Source of the DNA: Dactylellina haptotyla
Lineage: Eukaryota; Ascomycota; Orbiliomycetes; Orbiliales; Orbiliaceae
DNA: 64,000 bases
NCBI GenBank assembly: GCA_031310005.1
Contig: CM062383.1
Coordinates: 1,240,001-1,304,000 of the forward strand
Direction: 5' to 3'
In this document: one piece after another, positions 25,441 to 37,430 of the stretch
Position numbering within the stretch: the first letter of the stretch is position 1
Layout: every line of letters begins with the position of its first letter
Made by a program: the position numbers and the translations under genes
Notes under the pieces: model-generated
The model's database searches: none
Seen by the model: the letters and a program-made list of their open reading frames with translations, nothing else
Told to the model about the DNA's origin: nothing

Positions 25441-27138
25441 ATGACGGACTCGATCTTCTTCTCCGGCCGCATCGAAGAGGCCATCGCGGCTACCGTCCAG
25501 AATCAGAAGCCTCTCGCCTGCTTTGTCACCGACGAAAACGACGACAGCAATACCTGGGAACATGACTACCTCTCCAACGAAAACGTACGCAGCCTGCTCA
25601 ATGAGCTATACAACGGACTCCCGTGCTAACGGCATATCTTAGATATCGAATGCCCTAAAAGACTCTGCGATCACAGTCCGCCTGCTCAAAGACTCCACCG
25701 AGGCCAATTACCTAAATGCCTTTTGCGCAATCACCACATATCCCACTCTTTTGATTATAAAGTGCGGCCCGGCTCAGCTCAACTCCAACCCATTTGCCTT
25801 TTTTACCCCCCAAAACTGACGAGTTATATTGTATATAAATAGAAATGGTGGCGCCGGAGTTGACGGCCTCACCGTTATTACGCACCCAATCTCCAAAGAC
25901 GACTTTATCTCCAAAATTGAATCCACGCTCATCACTCCGGCAGCCACCGCTAGCCTTCTCGACGGTGTGAACAGCAATCCCACCTTCCCGGCCACCCCAA
26001 CCCCAACCGCTACATCCACCCCTCCTCCCGTCGGTGCAGCCAGCCGAACACCCACGACCTCGGAGGACGAGATACCCGAAAATACACAGTTTCCTCCAGA
26101 CTCCGCCACTGCTCGCCGCCTGGCCTCCATCCAGCAGCAGCACCGTGAGCGCATCGCCCGGTTAAAGGCCCAGCGCGAGGCTGCAGAACAGGAAGAAGCG
26201 AAGAAACGTGAACTCGCTCGTCGGTCCGATACCAAAGCCATGGTCGAGGCAGCGGAGACCCAACAATCACGGACCAATAGGCAGTACGCAGAGGAACAGA
26301 AGAAGCGAAAGATGGAGATGGACAGAGAGCGAAAGAGGGTGTTGGAACAGATCAAAGCGGATAGGGAGGAGATGCGGATCCGGGAGATGAACCGGAAGGC
26401 TATCGCGGCGGAGGCGGCCGCAGTTTCGTCGGCATTGGAGGGTGCTCCTACAACGGAGAAGGGGAAGGAGAGGGAAGGAGGTGTGCCAGCAGACGGGGAG
26501 TGCAATATCGCCTTTAGACTATTGAACGGCGAGAGGATATCGAATAAGTTCCCAGTTGGGGCGACCGTAGAGAAGGATCTACGGCCGTGGCTGGATCAGG
26601 TATGTTTCTATTTCCTCCAAACCTTTGAGAATGAATGCTAATAATGTAGAATCGGACGGATGGGAACCAACCCTACAAGCTAGTAGCGCAGGCATCAAGC
26701 ATGTCATCCAAAAACATCGAAGGGACCTCGATACTCTCAGATCTAGGTCTTTATCCTTCTGCGATTTTAATATTGAAGCCAGTATCGGCGTCAAAAGTAT
26801 CAACTGCATTCGCACCGGTGATCCGCGCCAATGGCACCCAGCATAACTTTTTCATCGCCTTCCTATTAAGCGTCTGGCTCATGATCAAGACTTTCCTGGG
26901 AATGCACAATCCAAACGCCAGCGTACAAGTCGGCGAGAAGGAGAAGTCACAAGCTGGAGTTTCATCCGAGTCAGCGGGCGAGTCAGGTTCTAGCAGCAGC
27001 GGTAGCTCAGCAGCAAAGGATGCAGCGAGGAAGAGGATACGAACACTACACGACGGCGATGAAGACAAAAGAAGTGCGTACTATAATGGAAATACACTCG
27101 ATTTTGAGCCCAAGAAGGGAGACGAAGGAGTCGAGTAA
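25441..27138 (+). CDS. UBX-domain ER membrane protein (UBXN4/Ubx7-like)
   Basis: Four exons: 25441-25584, 25643-25761, 25843-26599 and 26650-27138, giving 502 residues. The N-terminus (MTDSIFFSGRIEEAI, CFVTDENDDS, then YPTLLIIKNGG) is a thioredoxin-like/UAS-type domain of about 110 residues. A Thr/Pro linker and a long charged coiled coil (RLASIQQQHRERIARLKAQ onward, about 190-285) follow. The UBX domain begins NIAFRLLNGERI (about 309) and crosses the last intron into DGNQPYKLVAQ, ending near ILILKPV. A hydrophobic segment (FFIAFLLSVWLMIKTFLGM, about 411-430) anchors it. The architecture matches UBXN4/erasin and yeast Ubx6/Ubx7, which recruit Cdc48/p97 to the ER for ERAD. A single-exon reading would lose the UBX C-terminal half. 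Confidence 0.9.
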
Positions 27139-27539
27139 ATAGCATCTCTTGTCTTTTTTTTTTTTTTTTGCATGGTGGGATTAATGGGTATTTGTTGAGC
27201 GGGCAGTTGGTGTTTTAAGGAACTAGGAGACTCCTCGTGTAGCATTAGCCACTGATAAAACTGGAATTTCTGTCCCACGTCCGCAGAGTATCACGTCTGC
27301 TCGTTGCTCGCACTATTTTGAATTCCTCCAATTTGATATCGAAGCTCCTGCTGCAGTTGATGTCGTGACCAGGCTGCAGCACTAGCGCCGGGTTGTGTTG
27401 ACCCTTGTCCACCATTGCTTTCCCAATCAAGCGCACCGCTACATTTTTTTGTCGCAGAATCTAAAAATCTTCAAACATCTACCTTGGCCCCATCTCTCTT
27501 CTTCTGCATTCGCACCTTGCACCCCAACAAAGCCCTGCA
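27139..27539. other. Intergenic region
   Basis: 400 nt between the UBX gene and the NOP6-like gene, starting with a run of about 15 T residues at roughly 27155-27169 in the UBX 3' UTR. Contains the NOP6-like promoter. Confidence 0.55.
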
Positions 27540-28561
27540 ATGGCTCCGTCAAACCGTAAACCACGTACCCGAGCACCGCGTACCCGCGTTCGAAAGCGCG
27601 ATAGAGATATTAAAGCACTCCCCGAAACCGACGACGCAGAGGGCGGCGTGTCGTTAGATGCTTCCGACGAACCCACCTTCACAGTTGGTGGTGTCGACAC
27701 TACCAATGAAGGGCTAGCGAAGAGCAAGAAACGGAAGAGGGAACAACAGGGAGAGGAAGGAAATGCGGAGGAGGAGAAGAAAGAGGCCATCGGTCCTTCG
27801 AAGACATCTTCGAGGAATACAGCCAAGAATAACAAGAAGAGAGAGGAGAGGAGGAAAGCTGCGAAGGGGCGAGCTGCTGCCGCTAAGGGAAACGACGAGG
27901 CTGCTGATACTAGTAATGCAGCTGAGGGAGATGATGAGAAGGATGCGAATGCAGACACAACAAAAACCAAGGGAAAGAAAAACACTACGAAGCCAGAAAG
28001 GTTCATTGTATTTGTTGGTGAGTACACTGTCATCGCTAGAAGATATTTCTATCAAACGCTAAATATAATTGTTATAAAGGCAACCTTCCATTCGATACCA
28101 CACAAGAAGCGCTATCCGAGCATTTTGTAAACGTCAAACCTACAGCTATCCGTCTAGCAACATTCAAAGCAGGCGAGGGCCCCAAAGTCCGAGGACGAGC
28201 GAGACCGAAACCCGCGGAAGAAGAATCCGGAGAGCAGCAATGTAAAGGCTACGGATTCATCGAGTTCTCGGATGTCGGTCGCATGAAAACTTGTTTGTCA
28301 TTATTCCATCACTCGGAATTCAAAGGCAGGAAGATCAATGTGGAGCTCACGGCTGGGGGCGGTGGGAAAAGCGAGGATAGGAAAGAGAAGGTTCGAGCGA
28401 AGAACGAGAAGCTAAATGAGGAGAGAAAAGTGCGGTTTGAAGAGGAGAGGAAGAGGAAGACTGAGAAGAAGGCTGAAGAAGGAGATGGAGAGAATGCAGA
28501 AGAGAAAGAAGAGGAAAATGATGGAATACACCCGAGTAGAAGGAAGAGGGTTAGGAGGTAA
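27540..28561 (+). CDS. NOP6: Nucleolar RNA-binding protein, Nop6-like
   Basis: Two exons, 27540-28017 and 28080-28561, encode 319 residues; the 62-nt intron has a GTGAGT donor. A basic N-terminus (MAPSNRKPRTRAPRTRVRKR) and acidic/basic low-complexity linkers lead to one RRM. This begins RFIVFVG (RNP2-like), is split by the intron, and continues NLPFDTT. It ends with the RNP1-like GYGFIEFSD and the KINVEL strand, about residues 155-265. The C-terminus is a highly charged Lys/Glu/Arg helix ending in a basic SRRKRVRR. This arrangement matches yeast Nop6, an RNA-binding factor in small-subunit ribosome biogenesis. Symbol given by architecture; orthology was not tested. Confidence 0.82.
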
Positions 28562-31500
28562 GCGGCTTCGTTCGTGTACGATATGATTAGAAGCTCGATA
28601 GCTGGAGTACGGGATCATTCACAATGCAGATTTTTTTTTATACGGCGGTCATTCTTTCAGCAATCGAAAGTTAATTTTATTTATTTAATGGCTTTACACA
28701 TTATCAGCTATTTGATACTCTCGGGAGGCACCCACAGCTATTGTATATATGGATATAAAGGTTTATAGTGAATATAGCGCGAAAATCTTTTCTCAAGATT
28801 GAAGACCAAGAAGATACGAAAGTGCCTAATATAGCCAAGAGTTTACCCAACGAGTCGTTTGATATCTTCGGTTCGAAAAATAACCTTTTTCGATCACGAC
28901 CGTGCTTTTGTGAGGTGAGTGGATATATAATTTGCGTAGCCGCCTTATCACATGAGCCGTTCCGTGTGTTCGATAAAAGTAAAAAAGAAAAAGCAAAATG
29001 CATATTATTCCCGAGCATCCTGGTAGGCCGATGAAAGGAAGGAAGAGCAAAAAGGAACATGACAGCTAGCTGGCGATACTCGGTCCAGCCAGAGATGGCA
29101 GGCGAGAGACGCCCTTGTCCAACGTAACTTTGAACCTGAATGCCGGGTATTGGATAGGTCACGATACTGGCTTTCCTGGCCCAATCATGATCCCTGCCTC
29201 ACCATGTCCCGTCGTGGACGAAAAAGCTAAAGAGCTCAGAACAAACAGGATTCTCAATTCACTTGATTATCTTCTTTTTTCTTTCGTTCTTTCGGTTTGG
29301 GAGAGTTCATTCGAAAGGAAAAAGAAATCCTGTGCTAGGGGAGCGGGTTTATCAAGGTCTTGGCCTTTGGGAACGGGGCAGGAGGAGGCGAGTGGACGAG
29401 AGGTTGGGGACGCCAGGTTCTTCACGCGGACATATTTAAAAATTTTATAGCAGAGATAAAGCGGTCGAGTTTCATGAGAAGACACCGAATAGAACAAGCC
29501 AGAGAGACAAAAAAAAAATACAATACAAAGACAGGGTCCATCACACTTCGAAACGTAGATGGCCTCCATAGTTACGTCAGCGAGCTAGGCTGCATGCGAG
29601 AAGGCTTTCGGACGGCGGGGAGGCAAAATAGCATCAAAGGGTAGAGATTATGTACGAGCTGCATGCCGGCGACGGATAGGAAGTATTCCTGCCCGCAGAC
29701 CGAGGAATGCCTCCTAAGATCCACGGCGGGATTCGGTGTAAAGCTGCCGCTCTTGGGGGAGCAAACCTCTCAACTAGGCCTGTAGACGCGTGCACGGTGT
29801 CGAAGTTAAAGCGTTCTGGATCTCTGAGCCCTAGTACGACGAGTTTCGATGCATTTGAACCCCCGTTTGAATCTGGAAGAGAAGGTTGGTGAGAGGAAGG
29901 GTTGAGCTCTTTGGGGCCAACGAGCAGAGCTTGAGGCGTTGGCGGGCTTAGCGTCGGGCAGCGAAGCTAAGGAACATTGTCGGATTGTGATAGCTAATCC
30001 GAATTGCAGATGCTTCTTCGGGATAGCTTTCGCGATCTCGAATTACCGTGACCAATTGCAATGGGGCATAGCTTGGTGATTTTTAAGCTCTTAGTACCAG
30101 TGCTCGCTCTGCTCTCTCAGTGTCTTTTACGTTTAATTCGGCACATAGCTTAGATATCCGGTAGCCTCGACTAGCTAGCTAGTGTGCTAGTAGCTACGGT
30201 AGTGTAACTCAATGATGGACCCTCCACAAACATCGATGAACGGAAGAGATAGTATCCAGGATTTGGGTTTATACGCCCAACAAGCCCGCAGACTTTTGGG
30301 GAGGGCTACTTACAGCTGAGCCGGGGGTAGACAAAGACCCGGCTGGCATGTCAACGATCCTGAGCGGCGAGGGGCTTCCAGTGGAGAGTTTCATTGGGTC
30401 CTCAGTTTTTTCCTCCTCGAGAGGGTGGTCGGGATGTCAAAACCTGAGATGTTTCTAGGTTGGACCCAGGCAAAGGCGCCGTACTCTCAACCTTTCTCAA
30501 CCGAGCTATCCATATTTAAACGCTCAAACAAGCAAGTGCGAATCAAGCCTGGAGCTTGGTTCGAAGGAAACTGATATAGACAGAAGAGGATTTAGAATTC
30601 TATGACTTGGACAAGGCAGAATATGTCCGGATACAATAATAATAATAACAATGTCTCGAACGGCATCGATGATTGTTCTCTTTGTATTCGTTTGTATCCA
30701 TGCAGAGCGATGCTGAGACGGTTGGGTATCTGACTGGGAATTGATCCAGAAGCGCCGACACCGAACGGCTGGGCCCCAACTGCAGGTCTTGGGCAGGCAG
30801 ATGGGGCGATTTATCGCGCAATGCTGTTCGTTCGTTTAAAAGTTCGGCCCACTCGCAGCCAACAGAGCTCGAGACTGCTCCTTTCTTTTTTTGGACGTGT
30901 TATAGAGATGTTGGCTGTTCTGTATCTATCTGTTACGTACCTGGTAGGAGGTACATTGCGGGCAAAGGGTACATCATACCTACACGCCTCATGTATGGTG
31001 CCCTAAATTATAGACAATAGACACCTACATCACAGGCGTATGCAGGTGGAGGCTTCACACTTCTGACTCTTTCTTTTGATAGGGCGATGAATCGTATGGA
31101 TCTGGGGCCATTGAAACGGGCGTCCAGATTTAAATTTGGTGAATGGTCTCGAATATGTAAAGGGCAGCGAGGATACGGGATGGACATGTAAAGTTCGGGG
31201 CAGCTCCACTTGTGATAAGTCGAGAAATACCTACCCATCCGTTCGGATCCACCTCCTTGGGGAAGCGGACAGACCAGACGAAAGAGTAGTGCTGGTAGCA
31301 GCTCGCTATGGGGGACTGGTGTGGTGCTAGGGTTTCGATTTGGATATGTTGAACCGGAGAGCCTTAGCCCTCCTCAATGCTGCTGTTTCGTTCTGGCCGG
31401 CGCCATTCTCAAACGACTGACTGACCTTCTCGCTGTTACTCTTTAGTTCTGTGGTGACTACGATCTGTCCACATATCAGTGGGCCGTTCCCCTCGTATGC

Positions 31501-32465
31501 TATTTATCTTTCCTTTCGACTTTTTCTTCTTTTCTGTTTCCTCTGTACCGCTGATTATATTGATATTTCCAATATCGTTCCCGTTCAACCACATATTTCG
31601 AGAGTAACCTCGACACTCCACCACACCACCTCGCACCCCAACGATCGTCCCGCGGCTACGGCTCTAGCTTTATCGAGATCCGGTTCAAGCAGGTTAGTAC
31701 AGAAAAAGAACATGTCCTACACGTTTGGTCGTCACAGTCACGTACAGCGCAAGAGAAGAATTGCATTTTTGCATTTTGCATTCCGTATACGTATCGTTTG
31801 AGAGAAAGAAATGGTCTGTCCGTCCGTCTGTCCGCCCTCCTACCCAAAAGCAAGCAAGGAAGGAAAGCACAGCGAGCAAGCACTATCGCTTCCTCCCGAT
31901 CCGAAACCTGGGCGACTTGGGTTTCGATCTGGTGTCATCCTCGTCACATCGGCCGCCCTGTTGTCAAGCAAGCAAGAATTAGAGAACAAACAAGGACACC
32001 CACCACACGCACGCACGCACACGCCCTCACACGGCCAAGCAAGCATCCTATCCGGCTCAAACCCAGCTGGACCAGCTGGCTTCAGGCTGCTGCCCGCACA
32101 GGCTGGCTGAACCTTTACTCGCTGGCTCGCTCGCTTTCTGACTGATGCGAGGGGCGAGCTATCTGGGCGATTGATACGATGCTCCTGGCGTGGGTGGTTT
32201 GGTTTCATCTGGGTACTTGTGAGATGCATATTCCATATACGCTTCAACCGCAGATATATGAGAGACGCATCTATATATACGCATACATGCACCTACACAC
32301 GGGATATTTCGCGCAGCAGCGAGCGGCGGGAGAGCAGGAAGTGAGACCGAGACCAAGAGGATTCAAAGCATTCTTCCCTCCTTCCAAACAGCTTCGCTGC
32401 ATGGTGCTGCTATTTTCATCTTGTATGATCCCTTTTTCTTTTTTTTCGTTTTTGATCCAGCCATC

Positions 32466-32488
32466 CACCACCACCACCACCACCACCG
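32466..32488. repeat. (CAC)n microsatellite
   Basis: Seven to eight CAC/ACC trinucleotides in the RAC1 upstream region. Confidence 0.85.
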
Positions 32489-33336
32489 CTCTCCACCAGC
32501 ACAGGCTAGCATCCCGGCCACTCAGCAGGCAAGCTCATCGACCCGAGCTTCAGTGTCCGCCGCGTTCTCACGAACAATTGGTCCGGCTATCGGACTAGCT
32601 TGTCCTGAAGCTTTGCCACTGATAGCAGTGTGCAGACAGATGGGTGCCATCATCACCGGTGCATTATCTCTCTCCCTCTCTCCCTTCGCATCTGAGCAGA
32701 GAGATATATATTTCCTCTCCTTCTACACGCCATTGCATAGCACCCTTACATGAGGACATATCCCGGCCTCAGACAGAGCAAGCACAAAGAAACAAGCGCA
32801 AGCACAAGCAAAAAGACCCAGGCAAGCAGAGCGGCCACCCCCCTCTCAAACCCACACAATAAGAAAAAATAGGGAAGAAGGAAAAAGATCCACCACCACG
32901 TCCCTTCCACCACCCGCCACGGACGCTCGCTAGCTGTTGGCTGGCTGCTGGTCGCTCGTCCGCTTCCACGTCCACTTCCTCCTCATCTCTCCTCTCCTCT
33001 CCTCCTTCCTCCTCCTCCCTCCTCTTCTTTCTTCCTTTTTCCTTCCTTTCCGTCTCCTGCTGTGCTACCATCAAAATACACACACTCCCCCCAACCGTCT
33101 TGTCGTCGCGGACTTCCAACGTCATCTGCTGTCAGTTTGTCACGTCGGCTATCCCAAAAAATACAGAATAAAGAATAGCTTGGTAATAGGCTCCCAAGGC
33201 AGAGCAAGAAAGACGATCCGCAGAGTAAGCTCGATTTCCACTCTTTTTTGGTGGTTTTTATTTCTTTTTCCATTTTTTCCGTTTTGTCCACTCCGTCTCG
33301 CACAAAACGCCCGAGTTCACCTGCGCTCTACCCTTC

Positions 33337-33356
33337 TTTTTTTTTTTTTTTTTTTT
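33337..33356. repeat. Poly-T tract
   Basis: Twenty consecutive T residues in the RAC1 upstream region, within a pyrimidine-rich stretch. Confidence 0.95.
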
Positions 33357-33852
33357 CTCGTTCCCTCCCACCCGGCTTGATTGCTGGTGGTGCTAGTTGG
33401 CACCAAGAAGAAGGGGACGAAGCGACTGGCTCTGGCTGGCCGGTCTGCAAAAGGCTTCTTCCCTGGTTGTTTCGCATTTTGGCATCCCCATCGCCGAAAC
33501 AATTGGTTGTGCGAACCAGGCAAGGCGAGCCGCGAGATACTCCCCGATTCAATCAAACCGGACGAGCACACGGCGGGTTCAAACCCGTCATGACCCTAGG
33601 ACCCATTGGAAAATACCCGCCTGGTCATTTTGAAACGTCCCTCGACCGCTTTTCTCTCTCTCGCTCTGCATTACGTGCATACAAATTAATAATAACGTGC
33701 ATTAGCACGTCGCAACCTTGGAATGACCTTCTCGTGCTGACCCAGATGCGATATCCCAGTTTACCGAGAAAACGACCAACTGAACCCAGAATACCCTACA
33801 TTTCCAGCTTCCAAATAACCTAAACCCGCCACACTCCACCCCCTTACCAACA

Positions 33853-35315
33853 ATGACCACACAATCCCTAAAGGTACCTTAAAACCCGCAGACACCTCCG
33901 ATCCCGAAATCATGATATCTCGCGTTTTCCCCATGCTTCTGCTACTCCCACTTCCGCTCTCCACGAATGCTCTCTCGACCGCGTACAACGACAAGCAGCC
34001 CATGTCCGTTGCACAGTCCACACTTCCGCACGTTCCGTTATAGCACCCTATTTCTCTTCCTTAGAATCGAGGAGAGCTGCCGAACCTCGCATCATGCGAA
34101 TAAGCGTGCCGGACTTGAATAAACCTTGCAACAAGGCTTTCAAGGAAGGGAGCCATTAGAACAAGCGGAGGGAAGTGGTGTGTGTTTTGAGAGCCCGTGA
34201 CCCCAAATGGGACCAAAACCCATATATGCCTCTATACACGGAACTTTGGAGGAAGCGGAGGCGCTGGTTTCGCCGGTAGCTCCGCATCCGAAGGCCAGGC
34301 CTGAAGATTATGAGCATTTGTTCGTTCCAGAGACGAGCAACAGTGGCGCGAGCAGGAGCAAGCGGGGAGTCGATGAGAGTTATAAACAAGATGCTTCGAA
34401 CCGAAATTGCCGCTGGCGGCAGGACATTAAAGATGATTCTAACCGAGCTTTTAATGTACAGTGCGTCGTGACAGGCGATGGTGCCGTCGGAAAGGTAAAT
34501 ACGACCCCCATTCTTTAATATTCGATAGAATAAATACTTACTTGGTGCTTTTAGACATGTCTGCTCATCTCCTACACCACCAATGCTTTCCCAGGCGAAT
34601 ACATCCCCACCGTGTAAGTCGGACGAAACCCGAAATCTCACCGGATGCGGCGAAAATGCGAAATAACGAATGCTGACGCGGCTGTCTTTAATGTGTAGCT
34701 TCGACAACTACTCCGCTAGTGTCATGGTCGATGGAAAGCCCATCAGCTTGGGACTGTGGGATACTGCCGGCCAGGAGGATTACGACAGACTGAGACCATT
34801 GTCGTACCCACAGACCGACGTTTTCCTTATCTGTTTCTCGCTAGTGTCGCCGCCATCATTCGAGAACGTTAAAACAAAGGTTCGTCAGATAGTCTGTTGG
34901 AAGGTTTCCAGCAGAGGGGGAGCTAGGGAAGAAATATACTTACTGGTTCGCTACGATATAGTGGTTCCCGGAAATTAGCCATCACGCGCCAAATGTTCCA
35001 ATTATCCTCGTCGGCACTAAGCTCGATTTGAGAGATGACCCAAAAATCCAGCAGTCTTTGAAGGATAAGAAGATGGCCCCAATCCAGTTCACAAATGGTG
35101 TCGCCATCGCAAAGGATATCGGAGCTGTCAAGTGAGAATCCTTCCTTTGATTCGAAATTAACGAAACGCGCAAAGTCGTACTAACGAAAAACAGGTATCT
35201 CGAGTGCTCCGCTCTAACCCAGAAGGGTCTGAAGAACGTTTTCGACGAAGCCATCAGAGCAGTCTTGTCGCCACCACCAAAGCCAACCAAGAGCAAGAAG
35301 TGCACTATCCTGTAA
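33853..35315 (+). CDS. RAC1: Rac-type Rho GTPase
   Basis: Six exons: 33853-33873, 34462-34494, 34555-34613, 34699-34879, 34962-35131 and 35195-35315, giving 194 residues. The first exon encodes only MTTQSLK. It is joined across a 588-nt intron to [11 protein letters not shown], matching the usual QSLK-CVV start of fungal Rac. Visible elements are the P-loop GDGAVGKT (12-19), switch I ending IPTVFDNY, switch [14 protein letters not shown] (58-69), GTKLDL, ECSAL, and the prenylation box CTIL after a Lys-rich stretch (KPTKSKK). The [14 protein letters not shown] region distinguishes Rac from Cdc42. Rac controls polarity, hyphal branching and NADPH-oxidase signalling at the plasma membrane. It lies directly upstream of the RhoGAP gene RGD1. 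Confidence 0.95.
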
Positions 35316-36811
35316 ACGAGAACCAACAGAATATATGCGCGTCGTTTATCATTTTTACAAATGTTTTTTTATCATCCACCCGCCGGCGTTTTCTTTCCTC
35401 TCGCATTCCGTGTGTTACACCAATTCATAAAGCTTTTCGGATTTTTGTGTCGGTTTACCTATGAAACTCCTGCTGGAATCAAGCGCCTCACCCACCCATC
35501 TATCCATACACCCCTTCATCTCATATTCTGTCCCTCATAATGTTGGGTTATACATTGCTCCCTTTTTTTCTTGCGTTGAGAATTTTATATCATAAGAGAC
35601 AGGTTTTATGTGTGAATACGGGAATTAAGTGAAACCGTACATTCTTCTTTTTTATTGTTTCTTGTTTGCCTTTCCAGACTTTCTTTTACGGCGTCCTGAA
35701 CCCTGTTTTACGCATCATGTCGTGTTTCTTACGGTTTTATTTTGATATCGCTTTTTTTTTCTTATTTTTGATGTGGCTGTTTGAAATGATAACTTGTGTG
35801 TACGTTTCCCCCCAAAGAGAGTACTTCTATACTATGATGACCCCCATTTTCTTATTTCTCTTAAGCATTTTGAAGCCTGATGAGGATATGTTGAAGAATT
35901 CGAGAGAAGAGTGATCACGATGAGGAGAACGTTTCTCTGATGATAACGTAAACTGCAGAATTATACTGAAGATAAGCTATAAAGTGACTAGATATGCACA
36001 CACAAAATGGGTTGGAGGATATTCCCACTAACCATATAAGCCAATAGACAAATCAATCAAGATATAAAATTCATATCTACACCCGAGCCCTATTCTTCTT
36101 GGCTTACGCCCATTCGGGTCGTCATTATACTAACGATATTGTTTAACTCTGAAGCCTACCTTTGTCTGGTTGGGTCACGCTTGCTGCATATGGAATCGGT
36201 TATCGATATCGTCATCGTCCTTATCGATTAGAGATTTTAGTTGACATGACCTGCGATGTAAACTTTGAGCTACAATTAGGGGATCGAGAAAGTTTATAGA
36301 TCCTGAAGGGCTTGTCATACATGTGGCATATGTACATCGGAACTGCGCATCTAAAATCTGTTATATCGGGTTTAAAGGATGAGATTTATGTATATTATTA
36401 AACATTAATATTAAAGCAATAATATTCGTCATTGGTTAATCCCTGGAATCCCTGTGCTACACCTCCCTAGACACAGTTGACCGAGATGTCGAAATATTAA
36501 ACCCAAAGTTGCAAATCGAGAACCAAACCCAATTTTCCTACTGTTTCCAAATGATATGTACAGTACCGTATCGTAGCATATGGTAGCGGAACGAAGCTGG
36601 GGCCAGCGAGGGTGATAACGGGTGCCCTGAAACGCCCAGTTCTCACAATTACTTAGTATGCATAATAATCATAATTCACCAGCAGAGTTACGAAGCATTT
36701 CAATATTTCAATATTCCATCTGTCATGACAATTGACTGACTAATATTATATAATAACATGTCAGAAGAAACAACAACGATATATCTCCACGACACTCGCC
36801 GCAAAGACATG

Positions 36812-36854
<43 letters not shown>

Positions 36855-37430
36855 CATGGCCTCGATATAAAAACGGACACCCAATATGATTCTATATCTG
36901 CTACACGACCCGAGTAGGAAATAGACAGCCGGCGGGTGCTCTGTGATTGGGCCCGCCGCCCAGCACCTCAAACTCAGCCTCAAACCCGCAATGGGACTTG
37001 GGCCGGGTGAAGCGAACAGGCTCTGACATGCCTGGGCACACAGGCACAGGCACACGGGCGTACGTACGGGCACCCGCGAAACAAACCCACAGCCTTGCGG
37101 TGGTGCAAATCCCACCATCGTAATCATATCCTTCCTGCCTGGCCTGCCTGCCTCTTCCTTCCTTCCCGGCTCTCATCCGTTCGCTCTCCGGTTTCTCTCC
37201 TCTTCGTATTCTTATTATTCGTTTCTCCTTCCTTCGAAACGTAGTCGCCACCTTTCTTTCTTTCCCTCTTTTCTCACCGCGATCAAACACCGCTTGCGTC
37301 TTCGGAGGAACCTCTCAATCTTATCGCCTATAACGGAATCGCCGTCTCCACGCTTCTTATCCCATCCGCGCCGCCACACATTTACTCCGTTTTACGCTTG
37401 GTCTTTTATTATTAAGATAAGAATAAGAAG
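35316..37430. other. Intergenic region RAC1-RGD1
   Basis: 2.1 kb with no supported gene. The first half is T-rich (RAC1 3' UTR). A TA repeat lies at 36816-36851, and the last 300 nt are C/T-rich like other leaders here. Confidence 0.5.
36816..36851. repeat. (TA)n microsatellite
   Basis: About 18 uninterrupted TA units; self-complementary and likely length-variable. Confidence 0.95.

Larger units (their letters stand above)
28562..33852. other. 5.3-kb gene-free stretch upstream of RAC1
   Basis: I scanned both strands for spliced genes and found none supportable. The open frames here are short and compositionally biased. From about 31400 onward the sequence becomes strongly C/T-rich with short tandem motifs (CAAGCAAGCAAG, CACGCACGCACG, CCACCACCACC). 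This suggests a long 5' leader or regulatory region for RAC1. Non-coding transcripts or 5' UTR introns are possible but not demonstrated. Confidence 0.45.

Noticed and set aside
33560-33590. GGGTTCAAACCC, similar to a tRNA B box
   Set aside because: The flanking bases do not form a T-stem, acceptor stem or A box; it is only a short palindrome.
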